Positions 1 through 8,327 are shown, counted from the first letter of the stretch. The stretch: DNA of 64,000 bases from Halomonas gemina (GCF_023554995.1 NZ_JAMJPK010000005.1:62001-126000); one strand, 5' to 3'. The notes: generated by a model from the letters alone, not told the origin. Translations and numbers: made by a program.

Positions 1-158
1 GCGGCCTGCTGACCCTGGCGTTCGCCGGCGAGGTGCTGGAGCAGGTCAACCTCGACGCCATCGCCGAGCGGGTCGAGCTGGCCGTGGCGGGCAAGCTCCC
101 CGAGCGCTTCAACCTGGCCGGCCTGGTGGAAACCGCCGCCGCCCTGAACGAGGAGTGA
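1..158 (+). CDS. sufD: SufD, Fe-S cluster assembly scaffold subunit (C-terminal end only)
   Basis: Only the last 51 codons are in the window, read from base 3 to the TGA at 156-158. The visible peptide runs from GLLTLAFAGEVLEQ to ALNEE and matches the helical C-terminal tail of SufB/SufD proteins. SufD works in the cytoplasm with SufB and SufC as the scaffold on which Fe-S clusters are built. The stop lies 3 bases before the sufS start, so the two genes are almost certainly co-transcribed and probably translationally coupled. The call depends partly on this position, because SufB has a similar tail; gene order sufB-C-D-S favours SufD. Confidence 0.8.
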   Translation, partial: GLLTLAFAGEVLEQVNLDAIAERVELAVAGKLPERFNLAGLVETAAALNEE

Positions 159-161
159 GCC

Positions 162-1403
162 ATGGCCGACTTCAGCGACCTGACGCTGGACGTGGTGAAG
201 GTGCGACGCGACTTCCCGATCCTCGACCGGGAGGTCCACGGCAAGCCGCTGGTCTACCTGGACAATGCCGCCACCAGCCAGACCCCGCGCCAGGTGATCG
301 CGATGTTCGACGATTACTACGGTCGCTACAACGCTAACATCCATCGCGGGCTGCATACCCTGGCCGACGAGGCCACGGCGGCCTTCGAGGGGACCCGCGA
401 GACGGTGCGTGCCTTCCTGAACGCGGGCGAGACCCGCGAGATCGTCTTCACCCGCGGCACCACCGAGGCGATCAACCTGGTGGCCTACAGCTGGGGGCGT
501 GCCAACCTCGGCCCCGGTGACGAGGTGCTGATCTCGCGCCTCGAGCACCACTCCAACATCGTGCCCTGGCAGCTGCTGGCCAGGGAACTGGGATTCGCCA
601 TCAAGGTGATCCCGGTGGACGAGCGCGGCGTGCTGGACATGGCGGCCTATCGCGACCTCGTCACCGAGCGCACTCGGCTGGTGGCGGTGAACCATGTCTC
701 CAACGCCTTCGGCACCGTCAACCCGGTGCGTGAGATGGCGCGGGTGGCCCACGAGCACGGCGCCCGAATCCTGGTCGACGGCGCCCAGGCCGCACCCCAC
801 CAGGCCATTGACGTGCGCGATATCGATGCCGATTTCTATGCCTTCTCCGGCCACAAGGTGTATGGGCCCACCGGCGTGGGCGTGCTCTACGGCAAGGCCG
901 ACCTGCTCGAGGCGATGCCGCCCTGGCAGGGGGGTGGCGAGATGATCCGCACGGTCTCCTTCGAGGTGCCCACCACCTTCGCCGAGATCCCCCACAAGTT
1001 CGAGGCCGGCACCCCGGCCATCGCCGAGGTGATCGCCCTGGGGCGTGCCCTGCAGTGGGTCCAGCAGATCGGCCTGCCGCTGATCGGCGCCTGGGAGGCC
1101 AGGCTGCTCGAGCACGCCACCGAGGGCGTGCGGGGTATCGAGGGGTTGCGCATCCTAGGGACCGCGCCGGACAAGGCGGGCGTGCTGTCGTTCGTGGTCG
1201 ACGGGGCGCACGCCCAGGACATCGGGCTGCTGATCGACCAGCTCGGGGTGGCGATCCGCACCGGCCATCACTGCGCCCAGCCGCTGCTGGCGCAATTCGG
1301 GGTGGATGCCACCTGCCGGGCATCCTTCGCCGCCTACAACACGCCCGAGGAGATCGACGTCTTCGTCGAGGGGCTCGAGCGCGTCGTCGGCATGCTGCGC
1401 TGA
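162..1403 (+). CDS. sufS: SufS-type cysteine desulfurase
   Basis: A PLP enzyme of 413 aa, the usual length for SufS, which takes sulfur from cysteine as a persulfide and passes it to the SufBCD scaffold. The PLP lysine is K232 in the FSGHKVYGPTG motif. The acceptor cysteine is C371 in TGHHCAQPLL, the short-loop arrangement typical of group II (SufS) rather than IscS enzymes. The N-terminal DNAATSQTP and the central NIVPWQ and DGAQAAPH stretches are also typical. The ATG lies 3 bases after the sufD stop and sufT follows 19 bases downstream, so this is the suf operon. No SufE is visible in the window. Identification is firm. Confidence 0.96.
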   Translation: MADFSDLTLDVVKVRRDFPILDREVHGKPLVYLDNAATSQTPRQVIAMFDDYYGRYNANIHRGLHTLADEATAAFEGTRETVRAFLNAGETREIVFTRGTTEAINLVAYSWGRANLGPGDEVLISRLEHHSNIVPWQLLARELGFAIKVIPVDERGVLDMAAYRDLVTERTRLVAVNHVSNAFGTVNPVREMARVAHEHGARILVDGAQAAPHQAIDVRDIDADFYAFSGHKVYGPTGVGVLYGKADLLEAMPPWQGGGEMIRTVSFEVPTTFAEIPHKFEAGTPAIAEVIALGRALQWVQQIGLPLIGAWEARLLEHATEGVRGIEGLRILGTAPDKAGVLSFVVDGAHAQDIGLLIDQLGVAIRTGHHCAQPLLAQFGVDATCRASFAAYNTPEEIDVFVEGLERVVGMLR

Positions 1404-1422
1404 AGGCCTATCAAGGAGCGAC

Positions 1423-1995
1423 ATGAGCGATATCGAACAGATTGCCACTCTCCACAAGGGCCAGGAGCTGCCCCTGCAGCGGGACGTGGCGGCGATCTCC
1501 ATCCCCTTCGGCAAGACCGTGACCCTGCCGGAGGACAGCATCGTCAGCGTGATGCAGGCCAAGGGCAGCACGGTCAGCGTGGGCTTCGAGGGGCGCCTCT
1601 ACCTGATCGAGGGGGCCAACCTGGATGCCCTGGGCCTCGAGGCGCTGCCGAGGCCGACCCTGCCCGAGGATGCCTCGGAGGAGGAGATCGAGCAGTTCGT
1701 CTGGGATCAGCTGCGCACCTGCTTCGACCCCGAGATCCCGGTGAATATCGTCGACCTGGGGCTGGTCTATGGCTGTCGCATCGAGCGGCTGATCACCGGC
1801 GAGCGCATCGTCACCATCCGCATGACCCTGACCGCACCGGGCTGCGGCATGGGCGACGTGATCGCCGCCGATGCCCGCAACAAGATCCTCGGTGCCCCGC
1901 AGATCAGTAAGGTGCATACCGAGATCGTCTTCGATCCCCCCTGGAGTCGTGAGATGATGAGCGATGAGGCCAAGCTGGAACTCGGGATGTTCTAG
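1423..1995 (+). CDS. sufT: SufT, Fe-S maturation protein (MIP18/DUF59 family)
   Basis: 190 aa. The ATG at 1423 follows an AAGGAG ribosome site at about 1413, and an earlier in-frame ATG inside sufS is not needed. Residues ~85-185 form the MIP18/DUF59 domain, with LRTCFDPEIPVNIVDLGLVY and a second cysteine in TAPGCGMGD (C141). The first ~80 residues are the N-terminal extension that marks SufT among DUF59 proteins. SufT helps mature Fe-S proteins when demand is high; its exact chemistry is less certain than that of SufS. It is the last gene of the suf operon here. The following gene starts 20 bases later but is functionally unrelated. Confidence 0.92.
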   Translation: MSDIEQIATLHKGQELPLQRDVAAISIPFGKTVTLPEDSIVSVMQAKGSTVSVGFEGRLYLIEGANLDALGLEALPRPTLPEDASEEEIEQFVWDQLRTCFDPEIPVNIVDLGLVYGCRIERLITGERIVTIRMTLTAPGCGMGDVIAADARNKILGAPQISKVHTEIVFDPPWSREMMSDEAKLELGMF

Positions 1996-2015
1996 CGCCT
2001 CCTCCGGGGATAGCG

Positions 2016-2798
2016 ATGCACCGGCCATTCTGGAAGGTCTTCAAGGCGGTACTGATGTCGCTGGGAGCGCTTGCGCTCCTGGCGGCGTTGCTGTTCGCGC
2101 TGGCCAACCTCTATGTGCTGGGCCGTACCCAGGGGAAGATCGAGGCCGAGCTGGCGAGCTGCGGCAGCGAGCCCGTGGGCATCGTCTTCGGCACCTCCCA
2201 CTGGACCCGCAGCGGGGCGCGCAATCCGCACTTCGAGGGGCGCATGGGCGCCGCGGCCCACCTGATCCATCTCGGGCGGGTCGACCACCTGCTGATCTCC
2301 GGCGACAACAGCACCCGCTACTACAACGAGCCGGTGACCATGTGGCGTGACCTGCGGGGCCGCGACGTGCGCGACGAGGACATGACCCTGGACTACGCCG
2401 GCTTCAGTACCTTCGACACCCTGGCGCGGGCGCGAGACGTGTTCGGCGTGGAGCGGGCGCTGCTGATCACCCAGGACTGGCACCTGCCGCGGGCGCTGTT
2501 CATCGGCGAGGCACTGGGGCTCGAGGTGAGCGGCTGCGCGGCGCCCGAGCGCGCCACGGACGGCCTCTGGCGACTCAAGCTGCGCGAATGGGTGGCGCGG
2601 GTGGCGACCCTGGGGGATCTCTACCTGTGGCAGCGCGAGCCGCACTTCTTGGGGCCGCTCGAGCCGCTGCAGATCATGCCGCGGGAGCGTGACCGCCTGC
2701 TGCTCCCGCCGGGGATGTTCAACGCTTCGGACGCTGCTTCTGGAGACGATACAGCTCGCGAATCAGCGCCCGGCAGCCCTTCCAGCACTCCTCGATGA
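2016..2798 (+). CDS. sanA: SanA/YdcF-like (DUF218) membrane-anchored protein
   Basis: 260 aa with one N-terminal membrane segment (about residues 10-32) and then a DUF218 domain. The domain motifs IVFGTSHW, LLISGDNSTRYYNEP and the late ALLITQDWHLPRAL match SanA, the envelope-barrier protein whose loss sensitises enteric bacteria to vancomycin. The biochemical activity of the family is unknown. It follows sufT by 20 bases. The last ~27 residues read across the 3' end of the opposite-strand gene at 2719-3165, giving a tail-to-tail overlap of 80 bases, and that C-terminal tail (rich in S, A, P) is not family-like. The gene symbol is by similarity only. Confidence 0.75.
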   Translation: MHRPFWKVFKAVLMSLGALALLAALLFALANLYVLGRTQGKIEAELASCGSEPVGIVFGTSHWTRSGARNPHFEGRMGAAAHLIHLGRVDHLLISGDNSTRYYNEPVTMWRDLRGRDVRDEDMTLDYAGFSTFDTLARARDVFGVERALLITQDWHLPRALFIGEALGLEVSGCAAPERATDGLWRLKLREWVARVATLGDLYLWQREPHFLGPLEPLQIMPRERDRLLLPPGMFNASDAASGDDTARESAPGSPSSTPR

Positions 2799-3165
2799 CC
2801 GGTTCCATCGGCTCGGGCAGGGGGTGGGTGAACAGCGTCGAGAGCGCCTGCATCAGCACCCGCTCCTGTTCCAGCAGCTCGCCGATCACCACCTGGCTCT
2901 CGTTGCCGACGAAGCTCTTCAGTCGGCTCCACAGCCACATGTAGTCGTCACGCTCGACATCGGCATCGCGCGGGAGGAGGTTGAGGTGCTTGCGCGACAG
3001 CTCCTGGAGCTCGTGCATCGACTTCGCCCGCGCCTCGTAGTGGGGCTTCAGGCTGTCGCGCAGCGAAGGACGCAGGCGCTCCAGGTTGTCCTGAAAGTAG
3101 TCGATGCTGTCGGCCATCGCCTCGAGGGCACTGTCCATCGCCACCTGGCGATTGTCGAGAAACAT
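2719..3165 (-). CDS. conserved helical protein of unknown function
   Basis: 148 aa, acidic at the start, almost entirely predicted helix, no signal peptide or membrane segment. A strong ribosome site (AGGAGGTGA, 5 bases before the ATG) supports translation from 3165. Features visible are an N-terminal amphipathic stretch (DNLERLRPSLRDSLKPHY), a tryptophan-rich centre (DDYMWLWSRLKSFVGNES) and a basic tail. I do not recognise the family. It could be a coiled-coil cytoplasmic accessory protein. It lies downstream of rimK in the same direction with 108 bases between them, but a hairpin sits in that gap, so co-transcription is uncertain. Confidence 0.65.
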   Translation of the reverse strand: MFLDNRQVAMDSALEAMADSIDYFQDNLERLRPSLRDSLKPHYEARAKSMHELQELSRKHLNLLPRDADVERDDYMWLWSRLKSFVGNESQVVIGELLEQERVLMQALSTLFTHPLPEPMEPVIEECWKGCRALIRELYRLQKQRPKR

Positions 3166-3262
3166 GAGCGGTCACCTCCTCCGGTGACGCAGATTGTGGG
3201 GCTGTCGTCGCCCATTTGCCACCCCCGGGGATCAATAATTTGCCGCTTCCCCGTTAGCCTTT

Positions 3263-3280
3263 GGGCTGAGGATTCAGCCC
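3263..3280 (-). terminator. short hairpin at the rimK stop codon
   Basis: A 7-bp perfect stem (GGGCTGA / TCAGCCC) with a 4-base loop overlaps the rimK stop codon. The downstream minus-strand bases are not T-rich, so it is at best a weak terminator or mRNA-end stabiliser. Confidence 0.3.
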
Positions 3281-4182
3281 TTGGGGCGAGGCGGGACCTT
3301 GTGCCGCGGGGCGGCATTCTTCTCCAGGTGCTCGATGACCAGCCCGGCGATGTCCTTGCCGGTGGCGGTCTCGATGCCCTGCAGCCCCGGCGAGGAGTTG
3401 ACCTCCATGATCACCGGGCCATGGTTGGAGCGCAGCAGGTCGACGCCGGCCACCCGCAGGCCCATGGCCTTGGCGGCTCGGATCGCCGTGGAGCGCTCCT
3501 CCGGCGTGATGCGGATCACGCTGGCGCTGCCACCGCGATGCAGGTTGGAGCGGAACTCGCCCTCGGCGGCCTGGCGCTTCATCGAGGCCACCACCTTGTC
3601 GCCGATCACGAAGCAGCGGATGTCGGCGCCTTTCGCCTCCTTGATGTACTCCTGCGCCATGATGTTGGCCTTCATGCCCATGAAGGCCTGGATCACGCTC
3701 TCGGCGGCCTGGTTGGTCTCGGCGAGCACCACGCCGATGCCCTGGGTGCCCTCCAGCAGCTTGATGACCAGCGGGGCACCCCTGACCATGGTGATCAGGT
3801 CGGGAATGTCGTCGGGGGAGTGGGCGAAGCCGGTGATCGGCAGCCCGAGCCCCTTGCGCGACAGCAGCTGCAGCGAGCGCAGCTTGTCCCGGGAGCGGGT
3901 GATGGAGACGTTGTCGTTGAGCACATAGGTGCCCATCATCTCGAACTGGCGCAGGACCGCACAGCCGTAGAAGGTGATCGAGGAGCCGATGCGCGGGATC
4001 ACCGCGTCGAAGGGCTCGAGCTCCTCGCCCTTGTAGTGGATCGAGGGGTGGTGCGAGGCGATGCTCATGTAGCAGCGCAGGGTGTCGACCACCCGTGCGG
4101 TATGGCCGCGCAGCTCGGCTGCCTCGATCAGGCGCCGCGTGGAGTAGAGGTTGCGATTGCGGGATAGCAGCGCGATATGCAT
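3274..4182 (-). CDS. rimK: RimK, ATP-grasp ligase adding glutamate to ribosomal protein S6
   Basis: 302 aa from the ATG at 4182 ([18 protein letters not shown]); an upstream in-frame ATG at 4227 would run into rimB and lacks the family N terminus. RimK is a cytoplasmic ATP-grasp ligase that adds glutamates to the C terminus of S6. Visible features: the N-terminal pre-ATP-grasp domain, nucleotide-binding [31 protein letters not shown], and metal-binding [15 protein letters not shown] near the end. The tail is longer and more basic ([11 protein letters not shown]) than in E. coli. It lies 31 bases behind rimB, the arrangement known from Pseudomonas rim operons. Confidence 0.93.
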   Translation of the reverse strand: MHIALLSRNRNLYSTRRLIEAAELRGHTARVVDTLRCYMSIASHHPSIHYKGEELEPFDAVIPRIGSSITFYGCAVLRQFEMMGTYVLNDNVSITRSRDKLRSLQLLSRKGLGLPITGFAHSPDDIPDLITMVRGAPLVIKLLEGTQGIGVVLAETNQAAESVIQAFMGMKANIMAQEYIKEAKGADIRCFVIGDKVVASMKRQAAEGEFRSNLHRGGSASVIRITPEERSTAIRAAKAMGLRVAGVDLLRSNHGPVIMEVNSSPGLQGIETATGKDIAGLVIEHLEKNAAPRHKVPPRPKG

Positions 4183-4213
4183 TCGGGGCTCCAGGGTCGA
4201 TGGCCGGGTAGGG

Positions 4214-4657
4214 TCAGGGTTCGCCATGCAGGAAGGCCACGCCGGGCGCCACCAGCAGGCGGCGCAGGGCGCGGCGGCCCAGCAGCATGGGGTGGCGCAT
4301 GTCGCGGCGGTCGGTCAGGCTCAGCTCCACCGGAAACTCCAGGCTGCCCAGCTGCATCGTCGTGCGGATCACGTAGCGCCACTCAGCCTGGCCGTTGGAG
4401 CTGGTCACCCGCCGGCGGTCGTGCAGGTGCATGCGGTGGACGTGGGCCGGCGTGCCGGGGCCGCCGCTGCGGGTCGTGAAGCTGACCCAGAGATGGCCGT
4501 CCTCTTCATAGGACTCGATGTCCTCGGCATGCAGGGCCGAGGTCCGGGCGCCGGTATCGGCCTTGGCGCAGAGCGTCAGGTGCAGTTCCGGCAGGCCGAC
4601 CATCTCGCGGCGGCCGATCACCGCCTTGGGCGTGTAGGGCAGTTCTTTCAACATCAT
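4214..4657 (-). CDS. rimB: RimB-like retropepsin-family protein (ATP-dependent zinc protease family)
   Basis: 147 aa. The motif [13 protein letters not shown] holds the D-T-G signature of retropepsin-like aspartic proteases, and the later [10 protein letters not shown] is the matching flap-end region seen in this family. Database entries often carry the misleading name 'ATP-dependent zinc protease'. In Pseudomonas fluorescens, RimB acts together with RimK on ribosomal protein S6. Its position directly upstream of rimK, same strand, 31 bases apart, fits that role here. Protease activity itself is inferred from the motif. Confidence 0.85.
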   Translation of the reverse strand: MMLKELPYTPKAVIGRREMVGLPELHLTLCAKADTGARTSALHAEDIESYEEDGHLWVSFTTRSGGPGTPAHVHRMHLHDRRRVTSSNGQAEWRYVIRTTMQLGSLEFPVELSLTDRRDMRHPMLLGRRALRRLLVAPGVAFLHGEP

Positions 4658-4679
4658 CTTCGCTCCCAGGTCTCTGCAC

Positions 4680-5705
4680 TCAGCGTGACAGGCCGGCCAG
4701 GCGGCGGCCGATGGCGGAGTCTGGCCCGGCCTCGCGCAACGTCATCAGCAGCGGCAGGCGCAGTCGCGGGACCAGCGCCAGGTCACGGGCCACGGCCGTG
4801 AAGTCGGCCCCGGGGGTCTCGGCCAGGCGGGCGAGGAAGCGGGGCAGGCGCTTGCCGTCTTCCAGATGGTACCAGCCGCGTCCGGCGATGGCCGCCAGCA
4901 GGTCGGGGCCGCAGGCGTCCGGGTCATCGAGCAGCACGTCGAACCAGGCGCCGGCGAGCTCGCGCGAGGCGCCCCCCATGGCCCGCACGCAGGCGCAGAA
5001 GGTCTCGATGTCCCCGGCGCGGCCCGCCGCCTCCCCGCGACGGCGCAGGGCCTGGGCCAGGTCGTCGGCAATCGCCACATGCTCCAGACAGTAGCACAGC
5101 GAGGTCAGCACCTCGCCGGGCAGGGTGTCGAGGCGTGCGGCCAGCGTCCGGCTCGATTCCGCATCCAGGCGCACCGCGAAGTCGGCCAGCCCCTGCAGGC
5201 CCAGGGCGCGCCAGTCGATCGCCTGCTGCCCGGTCAGGTAGGCCTCGACCGGCTCGAGGTGCTGGCTGGCGGGCAGGCCTGCATCCCGGCTGGCGCGCGC
5301 ATGCAGCACGGCCTGGAAGGGCAGCGCGGGGGTGAAGGCCAGGGGGTTGTTCGTCATCAGGTTGTCGATCCCGGCGCTCTCCGTGCGCCCCAGGCCCTGC
5401 ACGCCGTGGCCCAGGGTCTCCAGCAGGCGCTGCACGAAGGCGTCCCGCGGGGCCGGGTCCAGATGCCCCTGCTCGTCGAGCGGCAGGGCCAGGAACCAGA
5501 TCAGCGGGTCCTCCAGGTCGCCCAGGCGGAAGACCATGGCCAGGCGTGCCGTGCCCTGCCAGGGCGCCGGCCACGCCAGCTCGCCGGCCTCGAAGGCGGC
5601 CAGGGTGTCGAGCGAGCAGGGCTCGACCCGGCGCCCCAGGTGGTAGAGCCTCACCTCGGCACCGCTGCGCAGGAAGAAGTCGTGAAGGCTGTGGATCGGT
5701 TGCAT
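4680..5705 (-). CDS. DUF3549 family protein
   Basis: 341 aa cytoplasmic protein without signal or membrane segment. It begins MQPIHSLHDFFLRSGAEVRLYHLGRRVEP and contains FPLGD-like MVFRLGDLEDPLIWFLALPLDEQG and the NLMTNNPLAFTP segment, which I associate with the gammaproteobacterial DUF3549 family. The C-terminal half is a run of short helices that looks like HEAT/ARM-type repeats. Function is unknown. It lies 22 bases upstream of rimB on the same strand, so it may be part of the rim operon here. Confidence 0.7.
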   Translation of the reverse strand: MQPIHSLHDFFLRSGAEVRLYHLGRRVEPCSLDTLAAFEAGELAWPAPWQGTARLAMVFRLGDLEDPLIWFLALPLDEQGHLDPAPRDAFVQRLLETLGHGVQGLGRTESAGIDNLMTNNPLAFTPALPFQAVLHARASRDAGLPASQHLEPVEAYLTGQQAIDWRALGLQGLADFAVRLDAESSRTLAARLDTLPGEVLTSLCYCLEHVAIADDLAQALRRRGEAAGRAGDIETFCACVRAMGGASRELAGAWFDVLLDDPDACGPDLLAAIAGRGWYHLEDGKRLPRFLARLAETPGADFTAVARDLALVPRLRLPLLMTLREAGPDSAIGRRLAGLSR

Positions 5706-5991
5706 GCTGTCTCCGGGTCAGGAACCGTGCACTCTACCGCGGTGTCGGGGTGCTGTCAGCCGCCTGGAGGGTGCGCATCGCGATCCGTCATTGATCAGTT
5801 GTTGACCAGTTTGCCCCATGGCCCATGGGAAGCGGCCAGGGGAAATCTTTCCAGTGTTTATCCACAGGCCCGTTCAGGATATCTGTGCACTGTGCACAAG
5901 AGGGCTGGCGAGGCGGTGGAAGGGGCCGCGGGGTGGCCAGCGGCGGGGCCGAACGGGGATAATGGCCCCACATGCACCGAAGAGACTGCCC
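5706..5991. other. divergent intergenic region with a consensus DnaA box
   Basis: This 286-base gap separates the minus-strand DUF3549/rim genes from the plus-strand yqcC-like gene. It holds one perfect 9-base DnaA box (TTATCCACA) at 5858-5866, a TGTGCACTGTGCACA palindrome near 5882-5896, and a -10 like GATAAT at about 5958. No ORF with a ribosome site was seen. Confidence 0.4.
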
Positions 5992-6324
5992 ATGACCGTT
6001 CACGACGAACTCGGCACCGCCCTGCGCGAGCTCGAGGCCACCATGAAGGCCGCCAGCCTGTGGCGCATGGAGCGACCCGAGCCGGAGGCCTACCGCAGCG
6101 TCCAGCCGTTTTGCATCGACACGATGACGCTGCCCCAGTGGCTGCGCTTCGTGTTCATCGTTCGGCTGGAAGCCCTGGTCGAGTCGCGCTCGCCGATGCC
6201 GGTGACCTGCGACGTCGCCCCCGCGGTGGACGCCTGGCTGCAGCAGGAGGGCGCGCGGGCCAGCGACCGTCTGCTGATGTGCAAGGTGGTCGAGGAGATC
6301 GACCGCCTGGTCACCGAGAACTGA
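5992..6324 (+). CDS. yqcC: YqcC family protein (DUF446)
   Basis: 110 aa, matching the ~109 aa of E. coli YqcC. The ATG at 5992 (MTVHDELGTALRELE) gives the family-length protein, while upstream in-frame starts would add an unrelated basic tail. Visible family traits are L..LE..M..A.LW and PFCIDTMTLPQWLRFVFIVRLEAL. The protein is small, helical and cytoplasmic, and its function is unknown. A -10 like GATAAT lies ~30 bases upstream. It is followed 18 bases later by the cyclotransferase-like gene on the same strand. Confidence 0.85.
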   Translation: MTVHDELGTALRELEATMKAASLWRMERPEPEAYRSVQPFCIDTMTLPQWLRFVFIVRLEALVESRSPMPVTCDVAPAVDAWLQQEGARASDRLLMCKVVEEIDRLVTEN

Positions 6325-6342
6325 TACCGCCGGACCCCTGAC

Positions 6343-6843
6343 ATGCCTTACTACTTTGCCTATGGCAGCAATATGAACCCTGCCCGGGTCGCGGCGCGCA
6401 TCGGTCCTACCCGCCGGGTGCTGGCCGGCGTGCTGCATGACCATGCGCTGCGCTTCGACAAGGCCTCCCGGGTGGCGGGCATCGCCCACGCCAACGTGGT
6501 ACCCCGGCCGGGCGAGCGCGTGGAGGGCGCGCTGTTCGAGCTGGAACAGCCCGCACAGATCCGGGACATGGATCCCTTCGAGGGCTATCCCCGGGAGTAC
6601 GACCGTCACCGCCTGCCGGTGGTGACCCGCGAGGGGAGCATCGAGGCCTGGGTCTATATCGCCGCGCCGGGCACCACCGCCGAGGCGCTGCGTCCGGCGC
6701 GGGAGTATCTCGAGCACTTGCTGGCCGGGGCGCCCTTCCTGAGTTCCGCCTACCATGCTCGGCTCTCGGCGGTGGAGGCCGTCGCCGGGCTCGACGAGAC
6801 GACCCTCGCCGCACTGGGGCTCTCGCGCCACTCGCCGCGCTAG
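6343..6843 (+). CDS. gamma-glutamylcyclotransferase-like (AIG2/GGCT fold) protein
   Basis: 166 aa. The N-terminal MPYYFAYGSNMNPAR carries the YGSN phosphate/backbone-binding loop of the cyclotransferase fold, and DPFEGYPREYDR holds the acidic residue that acts as general base in active family members. Such enzymes release 5-oxoproline from gamma-glutamyl amines or peptides, but substrates vary and cannot be read from the sequence. It is in a likely two-gene unit with the YqcC-like gene, and a 12-bp hairpin follows its stop. Confidence 0.8.
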   Translation: MPYYFAYGSNMNPARVAARIGPTRRVLAGVLHDHALRFDKASRVAGIAHANVVPRPGERVEGALFELEQPAQIRDMDPFEGYPREYDRHRLPVVTREGSIEAWVYIAAPGTTAEALRPAREYLEHLLAGAPFLSSAYHARLSAVEAVAGLDETTLAALGLSRHSPR

Positions 6844-6865
6844 CCGCCTGCCAATGCCGAACGCA

Positions 6866-6893
6866 ACGAGGCCCGCCGAATGGCGGGCCTCGT
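6866..6893. terminator. bidirectional hairpin between the cyclotransferase and ompW genes
   Basis: A perfect 12-bp stem (ACGAGGCCCGCC / GGCGGGCCTCGT) with a GAAT loop sits between two convergent genes. Neither side has a strong T run, so it may end both transcripts by structure alone. Confidence 0.55.
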
Positions 6894-6908
6894 GGTGTCG
6901 GACGGCGA

Positions 6909-7538
6909 TCAGAAGCGGAAGCTGAGGCCCGCCATCACCACCACCGGGTCGATCTCGACCTTGCCGATATCGTTCCCGTCCAGACTGGCGTCTGTATCGA
7001 TATCCAGGTACCAGGCGGCGGCATTGAGCGCCCAGTTATCGTCGATCAGCAGGTCGACGCCGAGCTGGCCGGCAGCACCCCAGGAATCATCCAATTCGAA
7101 ATCTGCACCAGTGGCGATCTTTTCATCGGAGAAGCGGGTGTAGTTGACGCCGATGCCGGCATAGGGCTGGACGCAAGCCTCGGTGCCGCCCAGCGGATAG
7201 TACTGCAGGGTCAGGGTCGGCGGCAGATGATCTGTGGATGCCAAGTTGGCATCGTTGAGTTCGATGTCATGGTCGAAGGGCTCGGCGGCCAGCAGCTCGA
7301 CGCCCAGTTTGTCGGTAAACCGATAGCCCAGGGTAAAGGCAAAGGCGCTATCGTCCTGAACATCTACATCAAAGGCTCCATCGGCCAGCGAACCGTTGTC
7401 GCTCTTGGGCTCGACCTTGGCCACGCCCACGCGGGTGAAGAAGTCGCCGGCGCCATAGGCGAAGGCCTGGGTGCTGGCGGTGAAGGCGGCGGCGGCGATG
7501 CCGGCGGCGAGCAGGGTGGGGAGGGCGATCTTGCGCAT
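6909..7538 (-). CDS. ompW: OmpW-family outer membrane protein (copy A)
   Basis: 209 aa from the ATG at 7538, which follows a CAGGAG site; an in-frame upstream ATG lacks the signal peptide. Residues 1-27 are a Sec signal peptide (MRKIALPTLLAAGIAAAAF...TQAFA). The mature part has the OmpW traits DFFTRVGVAKVEP, LGYRFTDKLGVELLAAEPF, LTLQYYPLGG, QPYAGIGVNYTRFSDE and a terminal aromatic residue (SFRF), as in 8-stranded barrels with a hydrophobic channel. It is adjacent to a paralogue, 177 bases away on the same strand. The likely role is passage of small hydrophobic compounds; this is family knowledge. Confidence 0.9.
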   Translation of the reverse strand: MRKIALPTLLAAGIAAAAFTASTQAFAYGAGDFFTRVGVAKVEPKSDNGSLADGAFDVDVQDDSAFAFTLGYRFTDKLGVELLAAEPFDHDIELNDANLASTDHLPPTLTLQYYPLGGTEACVQPYAGIGVNYTRFSDEKIATGADFELDDSWGAAGQLGVDLLIDDNWALNAAAWYLDIDTDASLDGNDIGKVEIDPVVVMAGLSFRF

Positions 7539-7670
7539 GGGTCGACTCCTGGTTTCGGGGGTGCGGCCGCTTGCCGCAACGGAAGATGCCAGCAGTCTAT
7601 CGCGCCGGCGCGACGGAATTATTGATCCAGCGCAAGGGTCAGTGGTCAATGGCATGAAGGGGCTGAAGGC

Positions 7671-7699
7671 AAGACGCCGGGCCCAAGGCCCCGCGTCTT
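7671..7699 (-). terminator. hairpin after the second ompW copy
   Basis: AAGACGC / GCGTCTT with an inner GGGCC / GGCCC helix, one C-C mismatch and a CAA loop, lying just past the stop of the 7716-8327 gene. It is not followed by a T run, so termination is likely partial, which would let the two ompW genes be expressed at different levels. Confidence 0.5.
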
Positions 7700-7715
7700 G
7701 CGGTGGTTGCCTCGA

Positions 7716-8327
7716 TCAGAAGCGGTAGGTCACGCCGCCCCCGACGGTCACCGGGTCGACGTCGGCCTCGCCGATCTGTGCGCCCCCCGACTCGATGTCG
7801 GCACTGACGTCGGCATAGTTGGCGAAGCCGTTGAGCATCAGGTTGCGGGTCACGGCGAGGTCGACGCCGAGCTGGCCGACGGCGCCATAGGTGCTCTCGA
7901 CGTCGACGCCGCTGGGCTCAGCGGAGAAGCGGGTATAGTTGACGCCCACCCCGGCATAGGGCTGGACGCGGGAGTCGAGGCCGCCCAGCGGGTAGTAGTT
8001 GGCCATCAGGTTGACGGGCATGCGATCGACGCTGAGGCCCGAGGACGCGCCGTCCAGGGTCAGACCATGCTCGAACTTCTCGCTGCCGTTGAGCTCGACG
8101 CCGAGCTTGTCGCTGAACAGGTAGCCGAACCCGTAGGTGTAGCCACGCTCACTCTCGATGGTCAGCTCGCTGCCACCGAGGTTGCCGTTGTCGGAGCCTT
8201 CGGGTTCCGTCTTGGCGATGCCGCCGCGGACGAAGATGTCGCCGGCGCCATAGGCCAGGGCTACTTGGCTGGCGAAGGTGCAGCCGGCGGCGAGGGCGAT
8301 GGCGGAGATCAGACGTGTCTTGCGCAT
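7716..8327 (-). CDS. ompW: OmpW-family outer membrane protein (copy B)
   Basis: 203 aa with a signal peptide (MRKTRLISAIALAAGCTFASQVALA). It shares with copy A the mature start AYGAGD, FGYLFSDKLGVELNGSEKFEHG, ANYYPLGGLDSRVQPYAGVGVNYTRFSAEP and the final aromatic residue (TYRF), so the two are tandem paralogues. Loop regions differ, which fits separate substrate ranges. A GAAAC-GGC-GTTTC box at 8403-8415, 76 bases upstream of the start, is a candidate operator. Confidence 0.9.
   Translation of the reverse strand: MRKTRLISAIALAAGCTFASQVALAYGAGDIFVRGGIAKTEPEGSDNGNLGGSELTIESERGYTYGFGYLFSDKLGVELNGSEKFEHGLTLDGASSGLSVDRMPVNLMANYYPLGGLDSRVQPYAGVGVNYTRFSAEPSGVDVESTYGAVGQLGVDLAVTRNLMLNGFANYADVSADIESGGAQIGEADVDPVTVGGGVTYRF

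Noticed and set aside
2689-4167. 492-aa plus-strand frame
   Set aside because: Antisense to the helical protein gene and rimK; both have better start sites and rimK is a known family.
5706-5991. Replication origin
   Set aside because: Only one DnaA box and no AT-rich unwinding region or dnaA/dnaN neighbours.
4866-6341. 491-aa plus-strand frame
   Set aside because: Runs antisense through DUF3549, crosses the intergenic region and overlaps yqcC in another frame.
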